64,000 nt of DNA from Hofstenia miamia. Lineage: Eukaryota; Xenacoelomorpha; Acoela. The notes under the pieces were generated by a model, which saw nothing but the letters and a program-made list of their open reading frames with translations, did no database searches and was not told the origin of the DNA. Every line of letters starts with the position of its first letter. Within the stretch, counting starts at the first letter, position 1. The position numbers and the translations under genes are program-made. Below, in pieces: positions 36,885 through 51,200 of the stretch. Location of the stretch: assembly GCA_004352715.1 (NCBI GenBank), contig SCFE01000012.1:2226795-2290794 (forward strand). Direction: 5' to 3'.

Positions 36885-39275
36885 ACTCAAAACTTCATAA
36901 ATCACTATTAAAAGTATAAATCCATTGACACAATTTGATATTTGATAGATAAATGAATTTTCAACTAGTAATTATATCTTGTTGATGCCACTCAAAATTT
37001 TGCAAATAGTTTTCAGGAGTGCGTGGAATATTGCTCAACAAGTTAGGCAACTATCTGAGTTTACACTTTCTTACGCCATCTACTGACGAAATAAATTAAT
37101 GGTTATATCCACACTAACTTAAAAAGTTTTTTATTAATTTCATCAATATTTTATACAAATTGGCTAACCTCATTTTGTTCTAAGTAATATTTGAGCTTGC
37201 CTAATAAAAAAATAAGCAATGTTTCAGAATTATAAAATAGTGCAAATATCTTTATTGTATGCATGAAGGTCATTGTGTCGTTTAATAAAATTTTTACATA
37301 TATAATTTCACATTTTGTGAAAAATCTGAAAGAAAATTCTAAAAAATTTTGCAATGAGTGATTAACAGTTAAAATTTTCTCAATTATAAAGTCCTTGATT
37401 TCAAAAACCTCATTAATAACATTCCACTTTTTTATGAATAGTAATAATATTCCAATTTCAAACAAACTTGATAGCCTCAACTTTTGTCTTTTCAGCTTTT
37501 TCCTACCAAGATTATTATTTATACATTTCCATTAACTCATTAGAGAACCAAGATTTTTGTAATTACTTCTTGATTTTTTTTGCTGCTGTTCATAATTCGA
37601 AGTTACATATGTAGATTAAAAGCTCCTTTATAGGTAGAAAGAAGAAGGAGAAGAAGAAGAAATATCTATATTCACAAATTGTTATTCCTCAATATTCTTT
37701 AATATCTAAAATCATCGAAAGTATTTAAATTATATCATTTCAACAAAGTCTAAATACCAAGGAAGATTATGTACATAAACTATTACTACCAATAATTAAG
37801 ATTTTGTAAAATAAAAGATTATTATAAAATCAAGTAAATTTTGAAGGAATAATTTTGTAAGGAAACTGACGATGATTTTGTAAGTCGCAACATATTTTTG
37901 AAGTTTTTATTAAAATCCTGTGTTTGTTATGTATTCCGGTTTTAAATTTATTGTCCTTTCTATTTATTTGTACATTAAAAAAATTGAATTTGTTGTTAAT
38001 GTTTACCTTTTTTGTAAACTGAATTTTCTTGCCAATTGCATTTAATGTTTAAGTCTTGTGTCTGAAGTTGTTTCATGTTTTACTAATGCAAATACATCAT
38101 CGGTGCAGCCTTGGTAATAATGAAATGGATAACTAATATTGTAAGCTTGTTCTCAATTGTAGTTATTATATATTCGGCTAAGCTATCTTTTTTACGATAA
38201 AATGTGCTGTAAAATTCCATTAACTCATTGTTCGTTGAAAAATTAAATATAACAGAAGGAAAATTTAATGAAATATAAAATCGGTAAAAAAATTACTATA
38301 CACGTAGACGAAATTTCAAACTACTATACACGTAGACGAAATTCCAAATATTGAGTAAGGAAAATATTGGAGATTTTTAGAACCTTTCCAAATTTACATT
38401 TTTTCAATAAAGTTATTATTTCTAGGAAGATTTTATGGTGTTAAATATTTTGTCGCCATCAAGAACAACCGTCAATGATTTTTAAGAGTTGTGAAATTCA
38501 CTTAGTCTCTATAAATTCAACAGTTATTTCATGACAGAAGAATTAGTTCTTTCGTTGTATTATACTCCAGAATATAAATTTTTGTGATAATTTTTAAGAA
38601 GATCAATTGCAACTTGAGAAGATTTGTATGAGCAAAACTTGAGGAAATTTCAAAAAATCGAAATTTTCATAAAACAGGTAGCATTTTCAAGTACTTCTGG
38701 CACAAATTTACGTTTTAATTTTATATAAACAGGAGAACGTATACTAGTAAATGTGGGAAACAGTGCTTTTAGAATGACAAAGCAGTTTAAGGCAAAATGC
38801 TAAATCAGCAACAACAAATTGTCATTGTTTAAACATATGTGAACTTGTTTTCACAAGATTGATGAAAGCAAGCGGTATTCATTTAATTACTTCAATCTAA
38901 TATTTTCATGTAATTATTCAAATGTTATATAGTTATGCCCAAAAACTTCAAATAATTAGAAGTAAACATTTTGCAAGCATACAATGCATGTACTAAACAA
39001 AATTAATCTTAGGTGAATTCCCATTATCTAAAAATATTTTAGTTTAGAATTATTTTACATTTAGGTTTCTTTCCAATTTGCTTAAGATGCTGTAACTATA
39101 CAGCACATAAATATTTTTATTACACGTTATAAAATAAACATAAACCGTCCGATGAAAATCAGTATAAACTAGATGAAAGGTTTCTTTATGAAAAGTAAAC
39201 ACAATGGGAAAAAAGTAAAGCGATGGCCACACATAATTTTCTGTCTACGAATATTTTGTTTTGAATAAAATCTAA
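36881..39275. other. Intergenic, no gene recognised
   Basis: AT-rich sequence with a GAA/GGA-rich run at 37636-37661 and a 28-bp tandem pair at about 38294-38345 (CTATACACGTAGACGAAATT twice). The frame at 37151-37480 on the - strand is lysine/leucine/phenylalanine-rich without family resemblance and is taken as chance. Confidence 0.5.
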
Positions 39276-40080
39276 CCGCAATTTGTTGACTTCAATGGGC
39301 GACATTCGCGACTTCTCAGCACAAACGCTGTTATACCCCAAGGCTCTATTCTGGGGCCAATCTTATTCAACTTATTATATGATGATCTTGTTTTGAACGG
39401 AGATGATGTCTCTTTAGTAAAATACGCAGATGATGCTACAATCCTACTGGGTGGAACGCGTGGTCAAGACAGGGCCCAAGAAGTGTTTTGCGCTGTGAAA
39501 GACTGGTGTAATAACAACAACCTATCGATGAACGAAGAACAAACGGTTGAAATGATTTTTTCTAAGGGTAGCTCTCCTTTGGCTACTACATAATACCCAT
39601 CTGGCAAACTCTTTCGAGCCATTAAAATCCTTGGAGTGTACATTGATAATGCCTTGTCATTTGAAGAACATGTCTCAAGGCTTCTACGAAAATGCAGAAG
39701 CAAAATGTTCCTTCTAAATAAGTTAAAGGCACAAGGTTACTCCTTAAGATACTTTACACTGCGTTGATATTGCCAAACATAACCTATTCGGTTTCAGTTG
39801 GGGAGGATGCAGGAAGTCATTACAGCAACTCAGACAAACTACAGAGGAAGGCAATGCGACTGGGATGTACGGATAACTTTGAATCTATCGAAACAATTAT
39901 GAGAAAGATGAAAAGCTGTTGAAGAGAATGTACTATGAGGACCATTTACTATCAGATCTAGTACCTGGAAGAAGTGAATATGCCTCTACAAGTCTTCGGG
40001 AACGTTTACCAGCCCCTGAAAGAGATATTGATAGGAGATTTACGTTTATTTTCCCAAACAGATTCTTCAAGAAATACTAG
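39276..40080 (+). mobile_element. Non-LTR retrotransposon reverse transcriptase fragment (broken)
   Basis: The frame from 39276 reads AVIPQGSILGPILFNLLYDD and then LVKYADDATILLGG. These are the two signature motifs (xPQGS and the YADD catalytic box) of LINE reverse transcriptases. It continues through a TAA stop at 39591 into LFRAIKILGVYIDNALSFEE, and after further stops and a shift into TNDKLQRKAMRL-type and RFTFIFPNRFFKKY sequence ending near 40080. Several stops and frameshifts show a dead, 5'-truncated copy. It differs from the LINE tail at 8854-9295. Clade not assigned. Confidence 0.88.
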
Positions 40081-42021
40081 CATTCTCGCTGTAACCTCCA
40101 CTGTCTACCATATTCACACGTTACGAAATCATCAATCCAGAATTTTTCTCCGCTTTCTATTTGCATTATCTACTTCCCAAGTCTCCAACCCTTGCCAAAA
40201 ACACCGACACGAAAGTAAGACAACACCAGAGCTATCACGTCCGTGAAATGCCGCAAATAACTCTTCAAGTGAAGTGAATTTTATTATAGTTTGTAAATTT
40301 AGTCAGTTTGATTTGTTTCATTCTGATATAAAGATAATTTCTAAGTAATGAATTCTGATAAAGACTTGATACTATACATAATTTAAAGAAGAAATCCTGC
40401 ATGTTCTTATATTTGGGATAGTGTAGAAGCAAATTGATCTTCTGCAAATCATTCCAACATTAAATTTAAAGAATGCCTTTCAATGGGCAAATATTTAAAA
40501 AATGCTTTAGTACAACATTTCCACTAATCATCTCTTCTTAGAATTAAGAACACACAATAATCATTTAAATTTCGAAAAGCACATCAGTAACATAGAATTG
40601 CTTTACAATGCTGACAAAACTAGTCATATATGCCAAATTTATTTCTTTGCAATTAAATTAATAGAACGCCATGCAGAACTGATTAACAACAATTAACTGA
40701 TAAAAACCAAAATATGGAGTCACATATTTACAACATCACGTTATACATGTTGTTTAGGTTTGTATTATAGTATTAAGTCTTTTGTAGCAATGAAGCACGT
40801 GTTATCAAATTTACCCGTCATTTAAAACTAAAATTCTACTTGTGGAATTAATCGGTCTTTATGTAAAGCTTTTTATGGAAAAATGAATGTCAACTAAATA
40901 ATAATTATCTTGTTGAAATGTAAAGATAAAAGTGTTTGTAGCTGGTTAAGATTACTGAATAAAGTACAAGTTGAAATTCACTCATACACAGTAAAATTAC
41001 AGAAGCCAGTTTGAAAAATGCAATTGGTATTATTTTTAAGTTCTATTAGCTTTATAAATTTCATTTCAAAATGTAATACAGGCCAAAAGTGGTCGATTAA
41101 ACGAAAACCATATTTCGGTAAATACTAGCAAATGAATCAAACTTTGTCAAAAATAATAAAAATATTTCGTTTGTGGAATATAATTATTATAATGTACGAA
41201 AGGGTAATTTATTTCAAGGATGAAAAATACAAAACTATCTACACTTTCTACAAAAGTAAAAAAAACTTTGCATATGAAAAAATTGCAATAAACATTTACA
41301 AACGATCTGCTTAGAAACAGGAATTAAAATTCAACAAAAAGTGATACTAGCGCTTCTATTAATTTTTTTGCCTATCAATCGGGATTTTTTGTGTTTGAGA
41401 GGTTGACTACTACAAGTAACTTGTTTGAACTTTTCCCTTTCTTCTTCTAATTGTCTAAAATAAACGTTATGACGTAAAATATATAGAAGTAGTAGTGACT
41501 GTTAAAAAATATTACATTTGAAAAATTTATTCCTATTCGTTGGAACCTATATCAAGATGGGTGAGTTTCAAACGGGAGTGCAAATGGGTTATTCAAATAA
41601 CCTTAGCCTAATCTTCATAAAATTACAGATAGAAATTAGATTGTGTAAGGAATTGAATGTCGTTTCTCAATGTTGATAAAGCTTGAAAACTCAGGCTTCT
41701 GTACAACAGTTGAATAGTCATTAATTTAAAATCACTAATCTATTACATTCATAAATTGATTGACTAAACTTTGCTGACAATGAGTTTTTTCGTATCGTTG
41801 TATAAGTTGGTGTAAAGGAAAAAACAAAAAATCATAAAACATGTTTTAAACATTTCTTCAATAGAAAACGTTTTAAATATACAGCTTTTTCGTTAAAGAC
41901 GAGAATGACAGAAGATTTGACACAAACAATATTTAGTAATGGCATTACATATCCTGACAAACTCAAACGTCAAGATAGAGTTTCCAATGGATTACAACAC
42001 GGAGACAATAAAATATCTTGA
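40081..42021. other. Intergenic between LINE fragment and Wee1, no gene recognised
   Basis: AT-rich sequence. The first 170 bp may be the 3' tail of the LINE. No coding sequence is recognised. Confidence 0.5.
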
Positions 42022-42027
42022 TTTATT
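42022..42027 (-). terminator. Candidate polyadenylation signal of Wee1
   Basis: AATAAA on the - strand lies about 130 bp after the Wee1 stop codon at 42158. The distance suits a short 3' UTR, but AATAAA is common in such AT-rich DNA. Confidence 0.45.
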
Positions 42028-42157
42028 GTTTTACACTCTCGTTTGAACAACAGTAACAATCGCTTCAACATCTAAAGATTTGGGAATAACCATTTAAAAA
42101 GATAGAATCCCATCAAAATTTGATTTTTTAATAATCCAAAAATCGAAGTAGTTTAAA

Positions 42158-43526
42158 TTAAGATTGAACATACTTTGCTAAAATGAGATTAATAAGACGC
42201 TCTTCATTGAGCTTTGTCTGCAACTCTGTGACCTTGCGAACAATTGGAGATATTAGTCTATGATGAGTAAGCGATGCAGCTGAGAGCCTTCTTGTTGGAT
42301 CAGAATGAGCCATTAACTAAACAATACATGAGAAATAGCGACAACACAGGGGTTAGATGTAAAAGACCGCCAAATCTCACAGTTTATTAAAAATCGCATG
42401 TAATTGGGATATAATGATATTGCGTTGTTTACTAGTGAAATTTATGTGTTCAGTTATAAATAATTATCTAAATCATAAAGTTAACAAAAACTAAAGAGAA
42501 CGACTTTAATAAAAATGTATTAAATCAAAATGCTTTGTAAAAAATTAAAATAAATGTTCGTTATTTTAAATATACGCTATTGATAAACAACAAAAACACA
42601 ATTGTTGGCCTCCAAGTAAAAAAAGTAAAAAATCTTGCGATTAATTAAATCGATAATTGCATCAAAACTTCAAAATTTAGAAATCTGATATCATGTGGAG
42701 AAAGATTTCAGATATTTAAGAAACGAAAACATGGTTGTCAGACCGATAGAAAAATTGTCAAACTTTTAAAATAGATCGATAGTGCAGACTCAAAATGAAA
42801 TAGTATAGTGTGAATCACAACCAATATAAACCTTTGTTTAATACTAAAAAACTTAAAACAAACATTCAATATCATACTTTTAACATGCTGTTAAATTCCT
42901 CGCTGCAGTGAGGTAATGAAGGAATAAGGCCATCTCTCAAGTCATTCCATTCAGGACCATTCTTGGGCAAAACAATATCGCTCCCAGCTTCGAGGATAGT
43001 TAAAGCAAGTGAGAAAATGTCTGCTTTAATAAGATGACTACAGTCATCTTGAAGAATTTCTCTAGGAAGGTATCTGCAATCTCCATCTTCAACAGTCGGT
43101 TCATTTACAGATGTGACGTGACCCAAATCACCTAAAATTGATAGCTTAATTGTATGCATAAATTTAATGCACAATACCTATTTTATAAATTGGCAGTTGT
43201 CTTGATTCGCACTGTTCCGCTGAAAATGGACCATCATCAAATCCGTCAAGCGAATTTTCATATATGTTCACTGCATCAGGACTCTGGGTGTGAATTCGAG
43301 TGTGACAGATGAAAATATTGCCTATAATATTAAAAACACTAAATTTTTAGGTACAAAGATTCCTAGCTTTAAAAATATTAAATATTTTTCTTATTATTAA
43401 TGAACTTAATAAATAAAATTAGTTTTTCAGATTAGATTTCATGGGTAAATAATTAGTGATAGTGAAAATCCCAATACAGGAAATTAAATTCAATATGTCG
43501 CTATTTATGCTTTTTGAGCATTTTGT

Positions 43527-43564
<38 letters not shown>

Positions 43565-46500
43565 GAGGACTAAGTGCTATGGGTTTTATACTGAGCGCAC
43601 GCGACCATCGATTTTCCCCATATTTAGTGCCCACGGCTAATGTCAAAAAGGTTCCAAATTGAGTATGCGTGATAGTTTAGGATTTATTTAATAGCCACAT
43701 ACTAAGTTTGGGCTCAAGGTGAGCAATTCTCAAAAAATATATAAAAATTAAAAAAATGAAAAAAATGGTAAAAAACATTAGATTTATGGGCCATTTCAAC
43801 AATTATAAAGGTGTTTTTAAACTAATTTTTTACATTTTCATTAAATTTGGGCGTTTTGCAATATCTGATATTATTTTCAGGTGGATATTAGCAGTTTTTC
43901 TTAGTCCAGTTCCTGTCCTGTCAAAAATGCCGATTTCAGCCGGAATAAGTCTGATTTTGCCCAGATTTTTATTAGTGTCAGTAAACTACATGCTTAAGCT
44001 AGTTCTAAAATCAAAACTTGAAAAAAAACTCAGCGTAAGGTCCTGTCTTGTTTTAAAATTATACGTAGCGCCTTCCATGTATTTAGCGCAGGCATATATA
44101 ACGAGCGCTGAATACGCAATTCTGAAAATATGGCGGATTTTCCAATCATATATGTAGCGACTGCTTAAAAATTAATTATATTCAAAATACTTGTTGTGTT
44201 ATCACTATAAAAACTTAAAATTTCTTGAAAATCTTCCTGGTGTGGCAATACCAGTAGGGTTCGCAATAAAAGAAACTTCGTGATTTTTGGGGAGACTTCT
44301 GTATAGAAATAGTAATTTTTTATACTGTAATAGTCTAGTAAAAACACTTTAAGATCTTGATATGCCTTTGTGACGATCACAGATGATTTCTCATTTGAAA
44401 CGGTAATTATAATCATTTCTTGATTTTCCCGACCATAATTTTTAAGTGTTTTCAAAGTAGTAGTACATACCGAAAGGTCTAAATCAGTGGCGTAGCCAGA
44501 TCCTCTTCCAGAGTGAATTTAAGTTAGCTTATTAGTTTGGCGATGTGACCTGATACTGTGACATATTGTTATGTAATTCATGTTATATTTGAATAAATCA
44601 TGTTTTTCTATGATTCTTAGCCGTCCTTAAATGTACATGTAGTGGACGCAAATATAATTTCAGTGGCAGAATGTAGGGCGCAGTAAGATAACGATAGTTT
44701 GTTCTAACATTACCAAATAATAGTTATTATTTCTAACAGGAATAATTTCAATGACAACATGCACCTGGAGCTAATGGCGACGATTTTTTGTTCCTCCGGC
44801 CCCCTCACATCTCCTAAGCTGGCTAAAAAACTGGGTCCAAAGACAAAGTTTGTTTCACAATTCATTTTAAAATGCATTAGCAAAATAGTCCGTTCTTATA
44901 AAAGTTACAAAAATAGTTGCAAACATTTCACATCAACAATTAAGACACCTAATGCAAAAGTTATTGTTAGTTATTTCTTACATTAATTTTAACTTAAAGC
45001 GCTGTTGTAAAAAATGTACTCAGCGTCGGCATATTTACCTTTTTACATTCTAAAAAATTTTAAACAGCTTAAAAAATTGAACATGATTTTTAGTAAGAAA
45101 TAGTTCCATTTACGTATGTTAAAAATTTCAGGTTAAGAGGTTTTTGCATATTTTATAACGGGCACTGAGTACAATTCTCGCCCAGCTTACTATGCACCGG
45201 GCGCCCAATTATATATATATAACTGCGTCCAATTGCTAGACAATTCAATTGAACAAAAAGGTATTACACATATTTTTACAAGTTTAAACAAATACATATC
45301 TCATTTGTCAACAGGTCAACTTATGACACGTTTAGGAGACATGCTTAAACAATTGGGATGAATTTTACATACAATAAAAGGTTCTGTTTAAATAAGATAA
45401 TATCAAAAATTAAACAGATTTTGCAAGTTATATGGCAGTACAAACAAAAACCAGCTAACTTAAACATCGGAAGCTTTGCAGATATCGCAAAAATGCTTTT
45501 GGAAAGATATACCAACCTGGTTTAATATCAAGATGGGCTAAGCCTTGTGAGTGAATGTATTTAAGGCCTTCTGTGACATGGAGAATTATTTGACGAAGAT
45601 CGCGTTCACACATGGATTTCCCAAGCACTCTGTTCTGAAAAATTGCATCTGCTAAACTACGGCCTAAAGATTATCAAATAAATATAATAAAAAACACTAA
45701 CAAGAAATTCGCTGAGCAAATATGTATTTAGGGCAAAATATAAATCTTCTATACAAAACATAGGACATTAAAGTGACACTAAAGTTTAACAATTTTAACT
45801 GGGATTTTATGCCAGGTAACAATGTATCAAAAGTTATTTTAATTCAACTCATGCATTGATGCTTTTCTCCAGGAGTGATTTCTTAGACATAATTGCCGTG
45901 TCTAAATGGTAATAGCTCAAACCATTACAGAGAAAATGTGTCTATCTATTACATTTAATATTTTTTGCATAGGACTCAAGCTATGATTTTGCAATTTCAA
46001 GCAAAGATGGAAGTGAGAAGCCTGAAAATCTAGTAAATTTTACAAATGTAATGCTTTGTTTTTCTAGTAATTGATATGCCTTTTATCGAATACAGAATTT
46101 CTATTTCAATATTGGAAATGTACTAATTCAATATCAAAAAATGAATAATTAAATGGTGAAAACTAATAATTCAATTTTGCTACTCTGCAGAACTGAAATA
46201 TTAAACTTACTATAAAAGAATTGTTTTTCTCTTAAAAAATGTACGCTTTAAGTATACCGGGAAAAAACGATTAATTTATTAGATGCATCGAAAATCATTT
46301 TAAAATTGAAAGAAACATTGTCTGAGTAGCACTAAAATACAAGAAAAGCGCTTTATACTATCGGTGAAGATACCACGAAGCCAGGTGTGATTTGAATTGT
46401 GTGTTTATCACAATTGTTTCAAAAATTCTTTCTAAAAAAGAATCCTTGTTCCTAATTTATGACGCAAAAATCATTTGCTTGCAATAAAGCAGTAACAAAA

Positions 46501-48240
46501 TTGCAAACGTGAAGTCAAAACTTGAAAATGGTCAATTTTAACCTCGTGCACAAATAATGCCAAAGCTCCCTCAAATAGTAAGTGAGTGTGTCAAAAAGCC
46601 TAAAATATTAAGCAGTATTATTGATTAACTCTATATTTAAAGAAATCTTAAAATGATCTATTGTGTGACAAAAAGGCTGATTCTTTTTTGGAAACTTTTT
46701 AATGATTCTTTTTTAGGACATTTGAATATTTTAATCTAAAATAATAAATAAACTATTATTCTCAAATTACATTTTTGAAATAGAGGTTTGTGTATTTTAT
46801 GATTAAAAACTGTACTCTTAATATTGTGCAAAAAGTATACTAGGAATAACTAATTACATATTCTAAATTGTATACTGAATACAATGTTTATCAGGGATTT
46901 TCCAATATTGACTTAATCTATTTCCAGTATTGAAATAGAAATATGTAAACTTACATGCAATTATAAAAATGGATTGTGAATACTAATAATTAATGAAAGT
47001 ACGAAAAATTGATTTCGATTAATCTAAAATATATAAATAATGTATTCAAAACATTCAAAGCATATGTTTTTTGAAATAAAACCATTATTTTAAATATCTA
47101 TATATAAACCTAAATCATTGCTCAACTAACATAAGTGCTGCTTTGTCAATCCTAAACAATTGTCTAGGGCTCAGGTATAGGCATGCCGATTTGGAAAACC
47201 AATTCAAACAACTATTCTTAGATTTGTTTCCTGTCTTCTAAACGCAATAGAAAATTGATTTCAAGCAATCTTTAAATTTTAGAAAATTGAATATTGACGA
47301 CTGTGTTGCGGTAACATTAAATCTTTTTACATTTGACTTTTTCTGAATCAATTCGCACTTTTGCTGCAATAGATTTGTAAGCAATGAGGTCAACACAATA
47401 TACGCAAGTGAGTGCAACCAAATAAGAAATTGGCAAATTTTGCTTAGAGGTGGATCTCAAAACCGAGGGTTAGCATTACATAGGCTAACTAGTAAAATAA
47501 GTCACAACTATTACAGCACAAGCTAATATATCTCTACCATTTTTTGGTAATTTCATATTTTTATTGTATACATTATATAATTTCTAATAATAAAATAATG
47601 AATAGAAGAACTAGACAGAAACCCTTTAGAAACAATTGCTTACATTGCGATTTAGTAAAATTTACAAAAATATCAAGTAGTGTAAAAGGCATGGTGGCAG
47701 CGTGTTCAAGTCTCACCTATGACAGCAGTTTGTCGAGAACCTCAAATGCAGTTTTTCTACAACAAAACACTTCGACAATGGCAGTTTTCCAATGGGACAA
47801 GCAAATTTTGCCAGGTTTTTGCGCCTTTCGTGCCACGAGTATAATTGAACAAACTCATGCAAAAAACAATTCTTTTGATACTAAGGAAAAGCAAATTTAA
47901 TGAAAAAAGATTCAGACAAATCAAGCTTAACCTCGTCAGCTTAACTATATGTAAATCACAACAAAGTTTCAATTTTTTTGTATCATTAGTTTATAGATGA
48001 TACAAATAATACAGAGGGAAAAAATTTCCCTCTAACTCTCTCCTAGGATAAATAAATAATTAGTCCTAAATTTAGTACTTTGCGTCTAAATGCATGACAT
48101 TCTATTGTATATTTAGATTATTTAACCTTAGATTAACACATCCTAAATTCATACAAAATAAACTTCTAATTGAAAATTTATAACAAACATGGAACTTTTA
48201 TACTTAATGAAAATCTTAGAAAAAATTATTATATATATAA

Positions 48241-48278
<38 letters not shown>

Positions 48279-51200
48279 NGAATCTATGAATTCTTGGAAC
48301 CCTAAAATTATTATACAAATACTATCCTAATTGTGGATATTTCAAAGCCCCAGCAGACGAATTTCACAAAATTTGAAAATATGTAACCAATATTGACTAC
48401 AAAATTATGCGCACATTTTGTTAAAGATAGATTGGTAAACGTTTTTCAAGATATGAGTCAATGAGCTCAATACAGTAACAGAGTCTTAAATTTAGTACTA
48501 ATTAAAAAACAATTTTTTTTCTGATAAAAAATAAATGTTAACAATAAGTTTGAATATAATAGATACTTAGATATAAATTCCAGACAATTATTGGGACGTT
48601 TTAATGCTTAAATTCCATGTATTACAGGAAGAAACGGAAGTATTGACTTTTGTTTGCTTGATATCACAATGTAATTGCAATAGTTGTAGTTCTAGAGCTT
48701 ATAGAAACACGAATGAAAAATTGCGGGTAGTGAAACTAACAAATAATCATTACTTTAATACACAGTAGTATGAATTTCTATCTGTAAGGACATGCTGCAG
48801 ACCTGTATATAATAAGCACTAAATTTTATTACTTGGACGCTGACGAGGTTAAATGAAGATTCACATTATATCATTAAATACCACACTAAGAGCGAGATAA
48901 TACAAAAATAACGTATGCGGCAATAATATAAAATCATCTGAAGCCCGATAACAAGACATTGCATGGGGCTTCCAATGAAAACATTTTCAACTTAATGAAT
49001 GTCATTATATATGTTGTTGCACTGTTAGTTTCATCTTCTATCAAAAGAAAACATGCAAATGTGAAAGGGTAAAAAACTTAGATATAGGTAAGATAACATG
49101 CTACAATTAAAAATGAACTTTAGATTAAACTAAAAAGCTTAAATAGCAAGATCCTTGATATTTTTTTGATTTAAACTAAAATGTGGACTGTAGTTAAAAA
49201 TGATCATCACCTTTTTCTTCTTTTGGAAACTGATATTTATGTGATAATTAGATTTGTTTTTAAGTAATGAAATTCTAATCATCAGCATCTAAAGACCTGC
49301 AAGTGCAAAAATTGCTCAATGGTACTTAGTTCGCTGCAACACTTGCTGACAAAGAATAGGCTGAGTCGATGCGTGACTATGGTAAATCTATTTCGCATCT
49401 CATCAAAGTCTTCAATTTGTAAATAAACAATTATAAAACCGACACAGCTATCATTTGCATTGCACACAAAGGGCTTGGTGAAAACTGTCAAACGAAGTTA
49501 AAATTTCAAGTTCTAAATTTAATTAGATGGTTTAATAGGCACGTATATGTGTGCCAAGAATATCTTATCACTCACCATTGCAATATTCGTTTTGAATCAA
49601 CATGTAGTCATCTTCAGCCCACGCTGAATAATACCTGACAACATGAGAATGCTTTCCCAAAACTGCATGAGCATAAACTTCCCGCATCGCGCGCATTCTA
49701 AATAAAGTCAAATCAAATATTCATGTATGATCATGACGAACAAGAATTAAACTCAGTTTAATGTAATATTCAATTTTAACTCGAAAACATCAATAAAATC
49801 AAACTTACAAAATTATTAACAACTGTTATCCTTTGTATTTCTAAACATTAAATTTTGCTCTTAGGAAACGAGGAAAAACTTTTATGTAAATATTCAAGCA
49901 GAATTAATTTAATAATAAAATAGACTGAACTATTTAACGAAAACAAGTACAAATGCCAGAACAAATAGCTCGCAGGCAATTAGTAATCAATTAAATACAC
50001 TTTGTAATGAGCTTTAAGCAAATAGTATGGACACGTGCCAATGACAAAGAGCGATGAGCAATTATGATCACACTGAGAAATGTTTACCTAATCTGTGGGA
50101 GATAATTTGATTAACCACATATTCCGGAAAAATATGTCACTTTCAAGAATTATTCGAAATATTTATGTAAAATGTCATCAAAACGGCTATGAGAGTTGCG
50201 AACTACCACATCCGTTATGTGAGTCTTTTTACCCAAAATTTGGTTAATTGTTTAGGTTTATAGAAAGCAATATAAATTACATGTTCACAAATGATATACC
50301 AAGCTATGAAATTGAGTTAGTCATTTGGCAATATTTATAATGAAATAGGCGCTACATAATTACAGGAGAAAATCAAAAGTATTTAGCAACGTAGAACGCT
50401 ACAATAATTGTCATATTTCGCAGCTAAATTTAGTAGACGCAAATTAAAAAGCGATAATAATGTACAACCAACAAGGACCCGAATATAACAAGCTAAAACG
50501 GTTAAATTTTATAATTTTAGCGATTTGACTTTTGAGGAAGTCGTAATAGGCCTGTTTGTGCTCATTTTGTTTTTTACATTATTAAGGAGGCAAGACGATT
50601 CCTTGTGACGAGCAAGTGCTGAAATAATAATAATAAAAATTTTTATTGCTATAACAAACTTATTAGAACATAAAATGACTAAACTGTTTTCATTAAATAA
50701 TCCCACTATAAATCAAGGATTAAGCATATTGATAAATTATCATCATCATTGGAAATGCCCACTTTATATTAATAGAAAACGTTAATTCCAAATACATAAA
50801 GTATTTTTGATACTTTGCATACATAAAATAACAATATTGAAATTATATAATCAAAACGACGCCAAATTATAAATAACTATTTCCATAATCGGTAACAATG
50901 CATTGTCAATTTAAGAGTAATGAAAGAAGTAAATAAAAATTAGAAAAATGTTAAATGCATACTCATTTCGGGAACCAGCAACTGGTAATTTTGATCTTTT
51001 AACAGCATACATGCAACCATCTAACCGATTTACACATTTATATACAGTACCAAAAGCGCCACTCCCCAATTTACAAACTTCATGGAATTCTTCACTATAA
51101 CGGGAGGTGTTAATGTCATGCAAATGAAGACGCTAAATCAACAAAAATTAATGAAATTATTTCGCTTGAAATATACATACCTTCGCCTGATGCTCAAATT

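Noticed and set aside
37151-37480. 109-codon frame on the - strand
   Set aside because: Composition is that of random AT-rich DNA (Leu, Ile, Phe, Lys) and no motif is recognisable.
43419-43662. Frames on both strands at 43419-43662 with Ile-Tyr repeats
   Set aside because: They are translations of the TA microsatellite and its flanks.
44486-44500. CAGTGGCGTAGCCAG as a complete hAT MITE in a Wee1 intron
   Set aside because: The left end is convincing but no right inverted end or target duplication was found downstream.
47544-47900. 118-codon frame on the + strand inside a Wee1 intron
   Set aside because: No recognisable domain, uses a non-ATG start, and lies antisense within an intron; chance frame most likely.
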